Positions 1 through 7,542 are shown, counted from the stretch's first letter. The stretch: 22,069 nt of DNA from RGIG1681 sp045650505 (GCA_045650505.1 JAZRRE010000011.1:1-22069), one strand, 5' to 3'. Program-made: numbers and translations. Notes: generated by a model not told the origin, from the letters alone.

Positions 1-5
1 TTGGC

Positions 6-34
6 ATTATATCATAAAAATATTTACAATGCAA
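6..34 (-). promoter_or_regulatory. Promoter for a gene outside the window
   Basis: On the minus strand a perfect -10 box TATAAT (6-11) lies 17 bases downstream of a weak -35 box TTGCAT (29-34). It follows the stop of the minus-strand gene at 82-480 and points out of the left edge, so it would serve a gene beyond the window. The -35 match is poor (3 of 6), so this rests mainly on the -10 box and the spacing. Confidence 0.45.
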
Positions 35-81
35 TGTTTTTACAAAATAAATTTTGACACTATTATCACTAGATGCAAAAT

Positions 82-480
82 CTATTCTTCATCATCTTCT
101 TGACCAATCATTTTTCTATATTTTAAGGTTTTGAGTTGTTCCTTTTCAAAGAATTCTTTTTCTGTTAAAGTATTATCAAAATAACTCTTTCCACCAACAA
201 AACTTTGTTCGTAGTTATAATTATCTCTCTTTTGAAGCTCAATGGCCAATTTTTCGAGCGCAAGCTGAATATCTGAAGTGATATTGGTATATTTCTTGGT
301 TACTTTATTAACTTTCTTTTCTCCCCAATATGAATAAGGGTCAACATTTTTTTCATTGATTAAATAGGCCACTTCACGTGCCCATTCATCAACATATTTT
401 CCATACTCAATTTCAAGCTTTTGCTTTGCCTCTATAAGCTCATCATCAGTATAATTTGCAAGAACAACTTCTTCTTCCAT
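82..480 (-). CDS. Hypothetical protein, 132 aa, charged and helical
   Basis: I do not recognise this protein. It is 132 residues, rich in Glu, Lys and Asp, with no signal peptide or membrane segment, so it is probably cytoplasmic and largely helical. The middle is aromatic (Tyr/Trp around residues 49-52) and the tail is acidic, ending in DDEE. The start ATG at 480 follows AGGGG at good spacing. It begins 8 bases after the stop of the gene at 489-1235 on the same strand, so the two are very likely cotranscribed. Codon use looks like the neighbours. It is a real gene by context and ribosome binding site, but its function is unknown. Confidence 0.75.
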   Translation of the reverse strand: MEEEVVLANYTDDELIEAKQKLEIEYGKYVDEWAREVAYLINEKNVDPYSYWGEKKVNKVTKKYTNITSDIQLALEKLAIELQKRDNYNYEQSFVGGKSYFDNTLTEKEFFEKEQLKTLKYRKMIGQEDDEE

Positions 481-488
481 AAAAACCC

Positions 489-1235
489 CTATTTTCCTTT
501 TGAAATAAGTGAACTTGCAAACTTATTTATATCTGCAAGCATAATTCTAATTTCTTTATTTTTTGGTGATACTGAATTTAAAGTCACCAAAAATGCATAA
601 AAATATTCAACTTGTTTATTTCTTGCAACTTGCTCAAATGTTGAAGCAACCGCAATAAGGTCATATTTTTGCATTAAACAATTTTTAAGTTTCTTTTGTT
701 CACCTAAAAACTTAATGAACTCACGAAGCACTATTGAAAGTTTTTCAAAATCATCAGTTTCGTGTTTTTCTTCTAAAACTTCAATTTCTGGAGCTTTGAA
801 TTTCACCGGCTTTGGTGCAGGAATTTCAATATTTAAAAGTTTCAAAATAAGTCTTCTAAACTCAACAATTACGTATCTACAAAATTGGTCATAAGATGAA
901 TACGCAAGGTCATAAGAAAAATATCTTTCCAAAATTTCAGTGATATCAAGTTTTCTATCGTCAATGTTGTTAAGCATACAAAATATGAATGCTATTTTTT
1001 TTGAATCAGTTTCAGGAAGCCTTAAAAAGTTTCCGCTTGTTGCCTTACGCCATTCATAACCAAAATCAAAGTTAATCATACATTCAGCGATAAGGTTATA
1101 AACATCATTAGTATTGGCAATTGAACGAAGAATATCCGACACCCTTCTATCAACAAGAATATATTTCGATTCAAGCATATTTTTGACACTAATCAAAAAC
1201 TCTTGAATATTCTCTAATTTTTTTTCGTTTGTCAT
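489..1235 (-). CDS. Hypothetical protein, 248 aa
   Basis: Unrecognised soluble protein of 248 residues. The open frame extends 16 codons upstream, but I start it at the ATG at 1235 (MTNEKK), which follows GGTGAGAG; the extension would overlap the putative promoter. The protein looks helical in two halves: residues 1-150 contain several hydrophobic helices without a true membrane span, then a Pro/Lys-rich linker (about 153-168), then a second helical domain of about 80 residues. This suggests two helical repeats or domains joined by a hinge, which is inference. It is the first gene of a two-gene minus-strand operon with the 132-residue protein, and it is divergent from the DUF4364 gene. No catalytic motif is apparent. 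Confidence 0.75.
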   Translation of the reverse strand: MTNEKKLENIQEFLISVKNMLESKYILVDRRVSDILRSIANTNDVYNLIAECMINFDFGYEWRKATSGNFLRLPETDSKKIAFIFCMLNNIDDRKLDITEILERYFSYDLAYSSYDQFCRYVIVEFRRLILKLLNIEIPAPKPVKFKAPEIEVLEEKHETDDFEKLSIVLREFIKFLGEQKKLKNCLMQKYDLIAVASTFEQVARNKQVEYFYAFLVTLNSVSPKNKEIRIMLADINKFASSLISKGK

Positions 1236-1254
1236 AGCTCTCACCCACAATAAT

Positions 1255-1283
1255 AATATAACAAACCCAAGAAAATAACACAA
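1255..1283 (-). promoter_or_regulatory. Promoter of the 248-aa/132-aa operon
   Basis: Minus-strand -10 TATATT (1255-1260) and -35 TTGTGT (1278-1283) are 17 bases apart. The predicted start of transcription near 1248 would leave a leader of only about 13 bases carrying GGTGAG before the ATG at 1235. Moderate match to the sigma-A consensus. Confidence 0.55.
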
Positions 1284-1361
1284 CTAAAATTTTAACCACA
1301 TTAAAAAACTTGCATAAAAATTTAATTTTGTGCTTAAAGTATTTATTTTTTTTTGTTTCTA

Positions 1362-1370
1362 TGATATATT
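1362..1370 (+). promoter_or_regulatory. Extended -10 promoter of the DUF4364 gene
   Basis: TG-N-TATATT (1362-1370) forms an extended -10 element, with only an AT-rich -35 region (1342-1347). Transcription would start near 1377, giving a leader of about 23 bases that contains AAGGA before the ATG at 1400. The element lies inside a perfect inverted repeat, TGATATA-TT-TATATCA (1362-1377), which could be an operator. Confidence 0.5.
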
Positions 1371-1399
1371 TATATCACTATATATTTTAAGGATTTTTT

Positions 1400-1918
1400 A
1401 TGGACACAACTATTAGTAAATTAATTTTATTATACGTTTTTGACCAGATGGAAATTCCCGTTACTGCCGAAACTTTAAATGAAATGTGTTGCAGCCAAAA
1501 CAATTGGCTATCATATATGACATTAACCGAAGTTCTACCCGAACTTGTTGATGCAAGATTTTTGGCTTTAACCGGCAACGGAAATTTAGAGTATTACAAA
1601 ATTACTCAAGAAGGTCGCAACTGTGTATCTTACTTTTTTATGAAAATTCCTTCATCAGTAAGAGATGAAATTCGAACTTTTATAAGAAAAAATCGTCAAG
1701 CTTTCAAAAGAAAGCAAGAGTATTTTAAAGACTATTTCAAAAACAAAGATGGCACATACACTGTTAGACTTAAAATCACAGACCCTACCAGCACAAAACT
1801 TGAATTAATTCTTAATGTTGCAAATCGTGCTGAAGCTATCACCGTTTTTAAAAAGTGGGATAACACAGCTAGTGAAGTTTATGGTGACTTATACAAAATT
1901 TTAATCGATGGAGAATAA
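1400..1918 (+). CDS. DUF4364 family protein (winged-helix-like)
   Basis: A 172-residue protein that I recognise as DUF4364, a family common in Clostridia. The N-terminal 75 residues start MDTTISKLILLYVF and read as a winged helix: helical segments, then a short beta-wing ending in YKITQEGR, the typical close of a wHTH fold. The C-terminal half (from about residue 85) is the less well understood alpha/beta part, with RLKITDP and LELILNVA strands. The start follows AAGGA at suitable spacing. The next gene starts one base after its stop, so the two are cotranscribed. DNA binding is inferred from the fold; the family's role is not established. The promoter overlaps a perfect palindrome, which would fit autoregulation. 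Confidence 0.85.
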   Translation: MDTTISKLILLYVFDQMEIPVTAETLNEMCCSQNNWLSYMTLTEVLPELVDARFLALTGNGNLEYYKITQEGRNCVSYFFMKIPSSVRDEIRTFIRKNRQAFKRKQEYFKDYFKNKDGTYTVRLKITDPTSTKLELILNVANRAEAITVFKKWDNTASEVYGDLYKILIDGE

Positions 1919-1919
1919 T

Positions 1920-2165
1920 ATGGAAACATACAAAACTGCAGGTGTTTGTTCAAGAACAATTGACTTTGAAGTTGAAGGAAATATTTTAAAAAGTGTTAAA
2001 TTCAATGGTGGCTGCGCCGGAAACACTCAAGGTGTTTCAAAACTTGCAATTAACAGACCAATTGATGAAGTTATTTCCCTTTTAGATGGCATTAAGTGCA
2101 GAAACAACACTTCTTGTCCCGACCAACTTGCAAAAGCTCTTAAACAATATAAAGAAAATCATTAA
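1920..2165 (+). CDS. TSCPD-domain four-cysteine protein (TIGR03905 type)
   Basis: An 81-residue protein matching the small TSCPD-domain family with four conserved cysteines (TIGR03905). The visible cysteines are C10 (GVCSR), C32 (GGCAGN), C60 (IKC) and C66 in the signature TSCPDQLA. Related TSCPD domains occur at the C-terminus of some ribonucleotide reductases; the four cysteines suggest metal or cluster binding, but the function of the stand-alone protein is not known. An ATG at 1908 overlaps the DUF4364 gene, but the start at 1920 is preferred. It has GGAG six bases upstream, and METYKTAGVC matches the usual start of the family. The pair is followed by a strong terminator. Confidence 0.88.
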   Translation: METYKTAGVCSRTIDFEVEGNILKSVKFNGGCAGNTQGVSKLAINRPIDEVISLLDGIKCRNNTSCPDQLAKALKQYKENH

Positions 2166-2170
2166 AAACT

Positions 2171-2202
2171 CCCTTGCTATGTTAGCAAGGGTTTTATTTT
2201 TT
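2171..2202 (+). terminator. Rho-independent terminator of the DUF4364-TSCPD operon
   Basis: A 9-bp perfect stem CCCTTGCTA / TAGCAAGGG with a TGT loop (2171-2191) is followed by a T-rich run (2192-2202). It lies five bases after the stop of the TSCPD gene. Confidence 0.92.
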
Positions 2203-2210
2203 AACACAAT

Positions 2211-2237
2211 AAAAAAACAGGGTTTCCCCTGTTTTTT
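2211..2237 (-). terminator. Bidirectional terminator, mainly for the lipoprotein gene
   Basis: CAGGG-TTTC-CCCTG (2218-2231, small loop) is flanked by seven A on the left and six T on the right, so the hairpin works in either direction. On the minus strand it stops transcription just after the lipoprotein gene ends at 2241. On the plus strand it is a second stop for the TSCPD operon. Confidence 0.88.
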
Positions 2238-2240
2238 ATA

Positions 2241-3707
2241 TTATTCTTTAATTCCAATAAATGTTGCTTTTTTATCATCATCTTCTTCAAGTTCTGAAAC
2301 ATTAACTTCAATTGTGATATCAGTTCTATGAAGATATGTTTTTGAATCTGCTGAAGCCATAATGTAGATATAATCTCCAATAACTTCTGGAATAATCATA
2401 CCTGTTGCACTACCAGCTTCTGTATTTGTAAGAAGAATTGGTTCAGCGAAAATTGATTCTGAATAATCACCATCAAAAGCAATTTCAATCTTATAAAGCT
2501 TTTTGTTATTGATATAAATTAAATTTGTAACTTCGTGAGTGATTGGGTCATCACCTTCATTTGCTGGTTCTTCAGTTTCTGTCAATTTCGCAATTGTGAT
2601 AAATTCAAATTTATCATCTTTTGTAAATTCTTGAATTGTTACAGTTTCAAGAGCACCATCTTTCCAAGAAATAATGTTTAAGTTATAAGCATTTGCATCA
2701 TAGAATAAAACTGAAATTGAACCATCAGTGTTTTCAATGAACATATAGCTGGTATCTGATGCATATTTGTGGTCAATAACATATGCATCTGTAAGAGATA
2801 AAGCATCTGCTTCTGTTCCAGCCATCTTCTTTGCATAAAGTTTTGAACCTGAAGCAAAGATAAGTGAACCATTTCTAATTGAAAGAATAGAAATACTTTC
2901 GCCACCTTTATAAACTTCAAATGATGTGTTTGCATTTGGTGCAGTTCTATAAACTTTATTACCTGTTTGAATAGGGTCTAAACTTACATCTTCGTGAGCT
3001 TTTGTGTAGAACACGTAATTGTTAGCATCTTTAGATGCACCAGATGTTACACACTTCCCTGTATTTTCACTTAATACACAAGATGTTACATCACTTAAAA
3101 CATAAGCTGTTTCAACATCTTCTCCCATTTTCAAACTTGTGATTGTTGCATTATTCTTTTCATATACAACCAAATAAAGACTATCACCAACAACGTAATA
3201 TGAATAAGAAATTGTTTCTTCTGCTTCATTTTTAATAGTTGTATAAATTTCATAAGACTCTTCATTTACAAGGTCATATCTCATAAATGTTGTTTTGTTG
3301 TAAAGAACAGTTGCCTTATTGTTCTTATCAGCACAAGGTGTAGCATAATACATATAATCGCCAAAGAAATGAATTGAACCATTTTTGAAACCAACAAGAT
3401 TATCAACAACAACTTCATAAGTATCATCATCAATCTCATTTGTTGATGCATTAAATTTAACTCTGCAAATTGCTGATAATGTGTTATCTTCTAAACTAGT
3501 TCCATCGTTAGTTCTTGTTCCATTAATAAAATATAAATAACCATCGTGAACAACAGTCATTCCACCATTTGTATTAACACCATTCACAGACATAACTTTA
3601 GATGTGTCAACAGTTGTGTCTGAAACTTTATTTTTGCACGCAGTGAATGAAAAAATACAAACAAATGCAAGTGCAACTGAAAGTGTAAGTTTTAAAATTT
3701 TCTTCAT
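2241..3707 (-). CDS. Lipoprotein with beta-propeller-like repeats
   Basis: A 488-residue exported lipoprotein. It starts MKKILKLTLSVAL, a signal peptide ending in the lipobox FTAC, with Cys24 as the lipidation site. The rest is rich in short beta strands with recurring patterns of the type GDYLYF / GSIHFF / NKLYKI (for example DGYLYFIN, GDYMYYAT, NNKLYKIE, GDYIYIMA). Such repeats are typical of DUF5050-like or beta-propeller extracellular proteins. It ends in an acidic stretch (ELEEDDDKK). The start follows GAGGG and it has its own consensus promoter and terminator, so it is monocistronic. I infer a surface-exposed binding or sensing role; the ligand is unknown. There is no enzyme motif that I can see. 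Confidence 0.8.
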   Translation of the reverse strand: MKKILKLTLSVALAFVCIFSFTACKNKVSDTTVDTSKVMSVNGVNTNGGMTVVHDGYLYFINGTRTNDGTSLEDNTLSAICRVKFNASTNEIDDDTYEVVVDNLVGFKNGSIHFFGDYMYYATPCADKNNKATVLYNKTTFMRYDLVNEESYEIYTTIKNEAEETISYSYYVVGDSLYLVVYEKNNATITSLKMGEDVETAYVLSDVTSCVLSENTGKCVTSGASKDANNYVFYTKAHEDVSLDPIQTGNKVYRTAPNANTSFEVYKGGESISILSIRNGSLIFASGSKLYAKKMAGTEADALSLTDAYVIDHKYASDTSYMFIENTDGSISVLFYDANAYNLNIISWKDGALETVTIQEFTKDDKFEFITIAKLTETEEPANEGDDPITHEVTNLIYINNKKLYKIEIAFDGDYSESIFAEPILLTNTEAGSATGMIIPEVIGDYIYIMASADSKTYLHRTDITIEVNVSELEEDDDKKATFIGIKE

Positions 3708-3772
3708 AAAGCCCTCATTGTTTAACTTGAAAATTTTCTTTCCAAGTTCAAGTATAATTTTACTTCAATATT

Positions 3773-3800
3773 ATTATAAATGTTTGACTGTCTTTGTCAA
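3773..3800 (-). promoter_or_regulatory. Promoter of the lipoprotein gene
   Basis: Perfect -35 TTGACA (3795-3800) and perfect -10 TATAAT (3773-3778) on the minus strand, 16 bases apart. The leader of about 60 bases holds an inverted repeat, ACTTGAA...TTCAAGT, before the GAGGG ribosome binding site. Confidence 0.8.
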
Positions 3801-3865
3801 GGCGTTTTTTAAGTTTAAAACCAATAATTTGGTATATCAAATTTTAATGAAAACACCATTTACTA

Positions 3866-4657
3866 TTACATTTTGCCACTGAATAAATTGTATAATTTTT
3901 TGATATCTTCAATAGATAATTCTTCTGCTCTAGTCATTTCACTAAAACCATTTTCAGCAAGCATAGATTCAATTTCACCTTTTTTAAGTTTCACGGTTTC
4001 AAGATTAGTTGAAAGTTTTTTTCTTCTCATTGAAAATGCTTGTTTGACAAATGAAATAAACTTTGAAAAGTCTTCAACAAGCGCTTCCTTTTTATCAATT
4101 CGAACAACTGCCGAATCAACATTAGGCACAGGATAAAACATTTTTCTGTTAACCCTTATCACCTTTTTAGGTTCACCAAAAATTTGACAAATAACAGTCA
4201 GCACACCATAGTCTTTTGTTTTTGGTGGAGCAACAATTCTGTCAGCAACTTCTTCTTGAACCATAACGGTGAGTGACTCCATATTTTCGTTTTGCAAAAA
4301 CCTTGTGATAATTGGAGATGTAACATAATAAGGAAGATTTGCAACAAGTTTAAACTTGCCACCAACCATTTCATTAAGTTCATCATCTGTCACTTTCATA
4401 ACATCTTTAAAAATCATTTGAACATTTGTGTTATTAAATTTTTCACCTAAAAACTCAAATAATTCACTATCTATTTCAAAAGAATAAACCTTTTTTGCGT
4501 TTTTTGAAAGAACTTCTGTAAGCGCACCTTTACCCGCACCAATTTCAACAACAATATCTTCAGCAGAAACTCCTGACTTTTCAACGATTTGTGAAAGCAA
4601 GTTAACATCTTTTAAAAAGTTTTGACCAAACTTCTTTTTAAAATCAAATTTTTCCAT
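3866..4657 (-). CDS. rsmA: 16S rRNA (A1518/A1519-N6)-dimethyltransferase RsmA/KsgA
   Basis: RsmA dimethylates two adjacent adenines in the 3'-terminal helix of 16S rRNA, a late step in 30S subunit maturation, using SAM. The 263-residue protein has the family features in order: N-terminal KKFGQNFL (8-15), SAM-binding motif EIGAGKG (38-44), an acidic motif II (EID, 61-63), and the catalytic motif IV NLPY (107-110). Next come the SMRRKKL segment and a C-terminal helical domain. Length is normal. The start has AAAGGTG upstream. It lies 24 bases downstream of tatD on the same strand. The classic Bacillota order tatD-rnmV-rsmA is kept except that rnmV is absent here. I see no strong terminator after it, only a weak ACCAA/TTGGT hairpin near 3823-3836. 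Confidence 0.96.
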   Translation of the reverse strand: MEKFDFKKKFGQNFLKDVNLLSQIVEKSGVSAEDIVVEIGAGKGALTEVLSKNAKKVYSFEIDSELFEFLGEKFNNTNVQMIFKDVMKVTDDELNEMVGGKFKLVANLPYYVTSPIITRFLQNENMESLTVMVQEEVADRIVAPPKTKDYGVLTVICQIFGEPKKVIRVNRKMFYPVPNVDSAVVRIDKKEALVEDFSKFISFVKQAFSMRRKKLSTNLETVKLKKGEIESMLAENGFSEMTRAEELSIEDIKKLYNLFSGKM

Positions 4658-4681
4658 AATTTTGCACCTTTTTCATTATTT

Positions 4682-5443
4682 TTATGCGTTTTTTATCTTA
4701 AAATAGAACTCTTTTGCGTTTTTTACAACTTGTTTTTCGAATTCTCTATAATCAATTTCAAGTTCATCGGCAATCTTTTTTGCTGTCACCCTAACTCTTT
4801 CAGGTCTATTTTCTTTTCCTCTATAAGGCTCTGGTGAAAGATAAGGAGCATCTGTTTCAACCAAAATTTTATCAAGAGGTATATCTTTTAAATAAGACCT
4901 ATCATTCTTTTTGAAAGTAATTGCACCTGAAAAACTGATGTGTAATCCAAGACTTAAAAACTTTTGGATATAATCTTTCCCTTCACTATAGCAGTGCATC
5001 AAACCACCATGATTTATCAAGTGTTTATTTTCTTTCAAAATTTCATAAACATCATCAGCAGCATTTCTGCAGTGTATGCAAAATGGAAGCCCAAGTTTAT
5101 CAGCAATTTCAAGTTGACGAACAAATAATTCTTTTTGAGATTTTTTGTCATATTCAGGTCTATGATAATCAAGACCAATCTCACCTATTGCCACCACTTT
5201 TTCGTGTTTTGCAAGTTCTTCAATCACTTTCAAATTTTCATCAGTAACTGTTTTTGAAAATTCAGGATAGATACCAACCGTTGTGTAAACCCTGTCATAT
5301 TTTTCCGCAAGTCTTATACCCTTCTTTGAGTCTTTAACAGTTGTTCCAATATTCACAATATATTCAAGTTCATCATCATCCATTGAATCAATAATTTCAT
5401 CAATATTCTTAAAACTCAACAAGTGTGCGTGTGTATCAATCAT
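4682..5443 (-). CDS. tatD: TatD family metal-dependent deoxyribonuclease
   Basis: A 253-residue TIM-barrel metallohydrolase of the TatD family, which has 3'-5' exonuclease activity on DNA. Visible metal ligands are H5 and H7 in DTHAH, E88 in GEIGLDYH, H124 in CIHCRN, H150 in LMHCYS and D198 in VETDAPYL. All are present, so it should be active. Length is normal for the family. The start ATG follows GAGG at suitable spacing. It is the first gene of the tatD-rsmA unit and is divergent from spmA, with only 43 bases between the two start codons. The region between them holds two copies of TCATAAAATT spaced 20 bases apart. Confidence 0.93.
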   Translation of the reverse strand: MIDTHAHLLSFKNIDEIIDSMDDDELEYIVNIGTTVKDSKKGIRLAEKYDRVYTTVGIYPEFSKTVTDENLKVIEELAKHEKVVAIGEIGLDYHRPEYDKKSQKELFVRQLEIADKLGLPFCIHCRNAADDVYEILKENKHLINHGGLMHCYSEGKDYIQKFLSLGLHISFSGAITFKKNDRSYLKDIPLDKILVETDAPYLSPEPYRGKENRPERVRVTAKKIADELEIDYREFEKQVVKNAKEFYFKIKNA

Positions 5444-5452
5444 AATTTTGCC

Positions 5453-5482
5453 TCATAAAATTAACATTTGTTTCATAAAATT
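5453..5482 (+). promoter_or_regulatory. Possible sporulation (sigma-E-like) promoter of spmAB with a direct repeat
   Basis: The 10-base repeat TCATAAAATT occurs at 5453-5462 and 5473-5482. Read as a promoter, the downstream copy gives CATAAAAT (5474-5481), close to the sigma-E -10 consensus CATACAAT. The upstream copy gives TCATAAA at the spacing expected for the sigma-E -35 element (consensus GTCATATT). The match is partial. Transcription would begin at or next to the spmA ATG at 5487. The context, spore maturation genes, supports it, but the call is inference. Confidence 0.35.
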
Positions 5483-5486
5483 TATT

Positions 5487-6089
5487 ATGAATAAAATTTG
5501 GATAATTCTTTTCATCTCAAGCATTGTTGCGATTTGTCTTTTTGACCCAACACAAGTTTTGTCAGGATTGCTTTCAGCGTCAAACAGTGCAGTAAAACTT
5601 TCTTTTGAACTTTGTGCGATTTATTCAATTTGGATAGGACTTTTCTCAATTTTAGAACAAAGTGGATTATCTCAAAAATTATCTAAACTTCTTGCCCCTA
5701 TTATAAACAAAATATTTGGCAAAAACAACCTTTCAGAAGAAAGTCGAAAATATGTTTCAATGAACATTTCAGCAAACCTTCTTGGAATGAGTGGTGCTGC
5801 AACCCCTCTTGGAATAAAAGCCATTGAATCAATGCAAAAAGATAATAAAAATAAAAACATAATCACCTATCCAATGATAATGCTGATTGCTATCAGTTGT
5901 TCAAGCGTTCAGTTTTTGCCAACATCAATTATTGCAATGCTTTCAAACGCTGGAAGCAAAAATTCAACTTCAATAATCTTACCCTCAACCATTTGTTCAA
6001 TTTTGTCAACAGCGATTGCAATTTTATTAGTTTATTTATTTCAATTCTTGTTTTATAGGTCAAAGAAAGTCAAAAGGAAGGATTTATGA
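5487..6089 (+). CDS. spmA: Spore maturation protein A
   Basis: A 200-residue integral membrane protein of the SpmA family. SpmA and SpmB together are needed for full dehydration of the spore core in Bacillus and clostridia; the transported species is not known. Family signatures are the start MNKIW, the segment AIYSIWIGLFSI, the motif MNISANLLGMSGAATPLGIKA, and SSVQFLPTSIIA. There are about five hydrophobic segments. The frame extends to a TTG at 5448, but ATG 5487 gives the usual family N-terminus. There is no Shine-Dalgarno sequence before it (the upstream bases are AAAATTTATT). The stop overlaps the start of spmB (ATGA), so the two are translationally coupled. Confidence 0.93.
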   Translation: MNKIWIILFISSIVAICLFDPTQVLSGLLSASNSAVKLSFELCAIYSIWIGLFSILEQSGLSQKLSKLLAPIINKIFGKNNLSEESRKYVSMNISANLLGMSGAATPLGIKAIESMQKDNKNKNIITYPMIMLIAISCSSVQFLPTSIIAMLSNAGSKNSTSIILPSTICSILSTAIAILLVYLFQFLFYRSKKVKRKDL

Positions 6090-6592
6090 CAGCATACATC
6101 ATTCCAATTTTCATAATTTTCGTTTTAGTCTTTAGCCTTATCAAAAAAATTAATGCTTATGATAGTTTCGTTGCCGGCGGAAAGCAAGCAATTGACCTAT
6201 GCATAAACACTTTCCCTTATCTTGTTGCAATTTTTGCAGTTGTTGAACTTTTATCTATTAGTGGAATATCTGCAATTTTAGCCAAAATGGTAGAACCTAT
6301 TTTTAACCTTTTTAAAATTCCAACTGAACTTACCGAATTTCTAATTCTTCGCCCATTCACAGGCTCTGGCTCAATGGCAATGCTTTCAAGACTATTTTCA
6401 ACTTATGGACCTGATAGTTATATTGCAAAATGTGCCTGCGTTATTATGAGCACATCTGAAACCACTTTTTATGTTGTTGCAGTTTACCTTTCAACAACAA
6501 AGATTAAAAAGTTAAAATATGTGATTCCTGTCTGTTTGATTAGTGCATTTTTGGGCGCGACCCTTTCCTGCCTCTTTTGCAGAATTTTTTAA
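6086..6592 (+). CDS. spmB: Spore maturation protein B
   Basis: A 168-residue membrane protein of the SpmB family, partner of SpmA in spore core dehydration. Recognisable elements are the N-terminal hydrophobic segment, FVAGGKQAIDLCINTFPYLVA (about residues 28-48), the conserved LRPFTGSGSMAML block, and MSTSETTFYVVAVYL. These are typical of the nucleoside-recognition/Gate-type domain shared with SpmA. The start overlaps the spmA stop and has a strong AAGGAAGG ribosome binding site, in contrast to spmA. The operon ends at the terminator at 6598-6626. Confidence 0.94.
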   Translation: MTAYIIPIFIIFVLVFSLIKKINAYDSFVAGGKQAIDLCINTFPYLVAIFAVVELLSISGISAILAKMVEPIFNLFKIPTELTEFLILRPFTGSGSMAMLSRLFSTYGPDSYIAKCACVIMSTSETTFYVVAVYLSTTKIKKLKYVIPVCLISAFLGATLSCLFCRIF

Positions 6593-6597
6593 CAACG

Positions 6598-6626
6598 AAA
6601 AAAGCAAGGCAAATTGCCTTGCTTTT
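6598..6626. terminator. Bidirectional terminator between spmAB and rpsI
   Basis: GCAAGGC-AAATT-GCCTTGC (6604-6622) is flanked by six A on the left and TTTT on the right. It therefore ends spmAB on the plus strand and rplM-rpsI on the minus strand. The genes stop at 6592 and 6648. Confidence 0.92.
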
Positions 6627-6647
6627 GTTTGAATTGTAATTCCAAAA

Positions 6648-7055
6648 TTATCTCTTTGAGAATTGTGGAGCTTTACGAGCTTTCTTAAGACCGTATTTCT
6701 TTCTTTCTTTCATTCTTGGGTCACGAGTTAAGAGACCAGCAGATTTGATTGTGCTTTTGAATGTTTCATTTGAAAGAACAAGAGCTCTTGCAATACCGTG
6801 ACGGCAAGCACCAGCTTGTCCAGAAAGTCCACCACCTGTTACAGTGATTTCAACATCATATTTGTCAGCAACTTTAACAAGGTTAAGTGCTGTTTTAACT
6901 TCATTTTGAAGAAGTTCTGATTTGAAATATTCTTCGATTGGTTGTTTGTTAACAACGATTGAACCTTTGCCAGCGCCAATTCTAACTCTAGCAATAGCTT
7001 TTTTTCTTCTTCCGGTTGCCCAGATTTTTTCTACTTTTGCTGTTTTCTTTGCCAT
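6648..7055 (-). CDS. rpsI: 30S ribosomal protein S9
   Basis: S9 of the small ribosomal subunit, whose C-terminal tail reaches the P-site tRNA. The 135-residue sequence has the family's KIWATGRRKKAIARVR start, GKGSIVVN, the central TGGGLSGQAGACRHGIARAL block, and the hallmark C-terminus GLKKARKAPQFSKR. Length is normal, and AGAAGGT precedes the ATG. It starts 5 bases after rplM ends, in the conserved rplM-rpsI order. Confidence 0.98.
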   Translation of the reverse strand: MAKKTAKVEKIWATGRRKKAIARVRIGAGKGSIVVNKQPIEEYFKSELLQNEVKTALNLVKVADKYDVEITVTGGGLSGQAGACRHGIARALVLSNETFKSTIKSAGLLTRDPRMKERKKYGLKKARKAPQFSKR

Positions 7056-7060
7056 ATTTA

Positions 7061-7501
7061 TTACCTTCTACCTTCAAGATTTAATACTTCTGGTTTTTGA
7101 GCAGTTTGTTCATGTTTGTCATCTTTATAAACTCTCAAATATGTGAGCATTTGTCTTCCAAGAGCATTCTTTGGAAGCATTTTCTTAACCGCTTGATAAA
7201 CAGCTTTGTCAGAATTTTCGCTCATTAATGTTTTGTATTGGATTTCTTTAAGGCCTCCAACATAACCTGTGTGGTAACGATAATATTTATCTTCAAGTTT
7301 GTTACCTGTTAAAACCACTTTGTCTGTATTGATGATGATAACGTGGTCACCACAAAGTTGGTTTGGTGTGAATTCTGGCTTATTCTTGCCACGAAGAATT
7401 GCAGCAACTTGGCTAGCCAAACGGCCAAGAGGCATATTAGTTGCATCAACTAAATACCATTTTTGAGACTTAATCTCTGCAGTTTGCATAAATGTTTTCA
7501 T
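7061..7501 (-). CDS. rplM: 50S ribosomal protein L13
   Basis: L13 is an early-assembling protein of the large subunit. The 146-residue sequence shows WYLVDATNMPLGRLASQVA (15-33), LRGKNKPEFTPN, the GDHVIIINTDKVVLTGNKLEDK core, and the MLPKNALGRQMLTYLRVY block. Length is normal. It is the first gene of the rplM-rpsI operon, with its own strong promoter and a leader hairpin upstream, downstream of truA. This is the usual Bacillota gene order. Confidence 0.98.
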   Translation of the reverse strand: MKTFMQTAEIKSQKWYLVDATNMPLGRLASQVAAILRGKNKPEFTPNQLCGDHVIIINTDKVVLTGNKLEDKYYRYHTGYVGGLKEIQYKTLMSENSDKAVYQAVKKMLPKNALGRQMLTYLRVYKDDKHEQTAQKPEVLNLEGRR

Positions 7502-7542
7502 AATTTTTACCTTTTCTTTTTAATATTTTTTTGCGAAATTAC

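Noticed and set aside
54..59. Plus-strand TTGACA at the left edge
   Set aside because: No plus-strand gene follows; the neighbouring open frames are on the minus strand, and no -10 box leads into a start codon.
5448..5486. TTG start for spmA at 5448
   Set aside because: SpmA proteins start near MNKIW, and no ribosome binding site supports the longer form.
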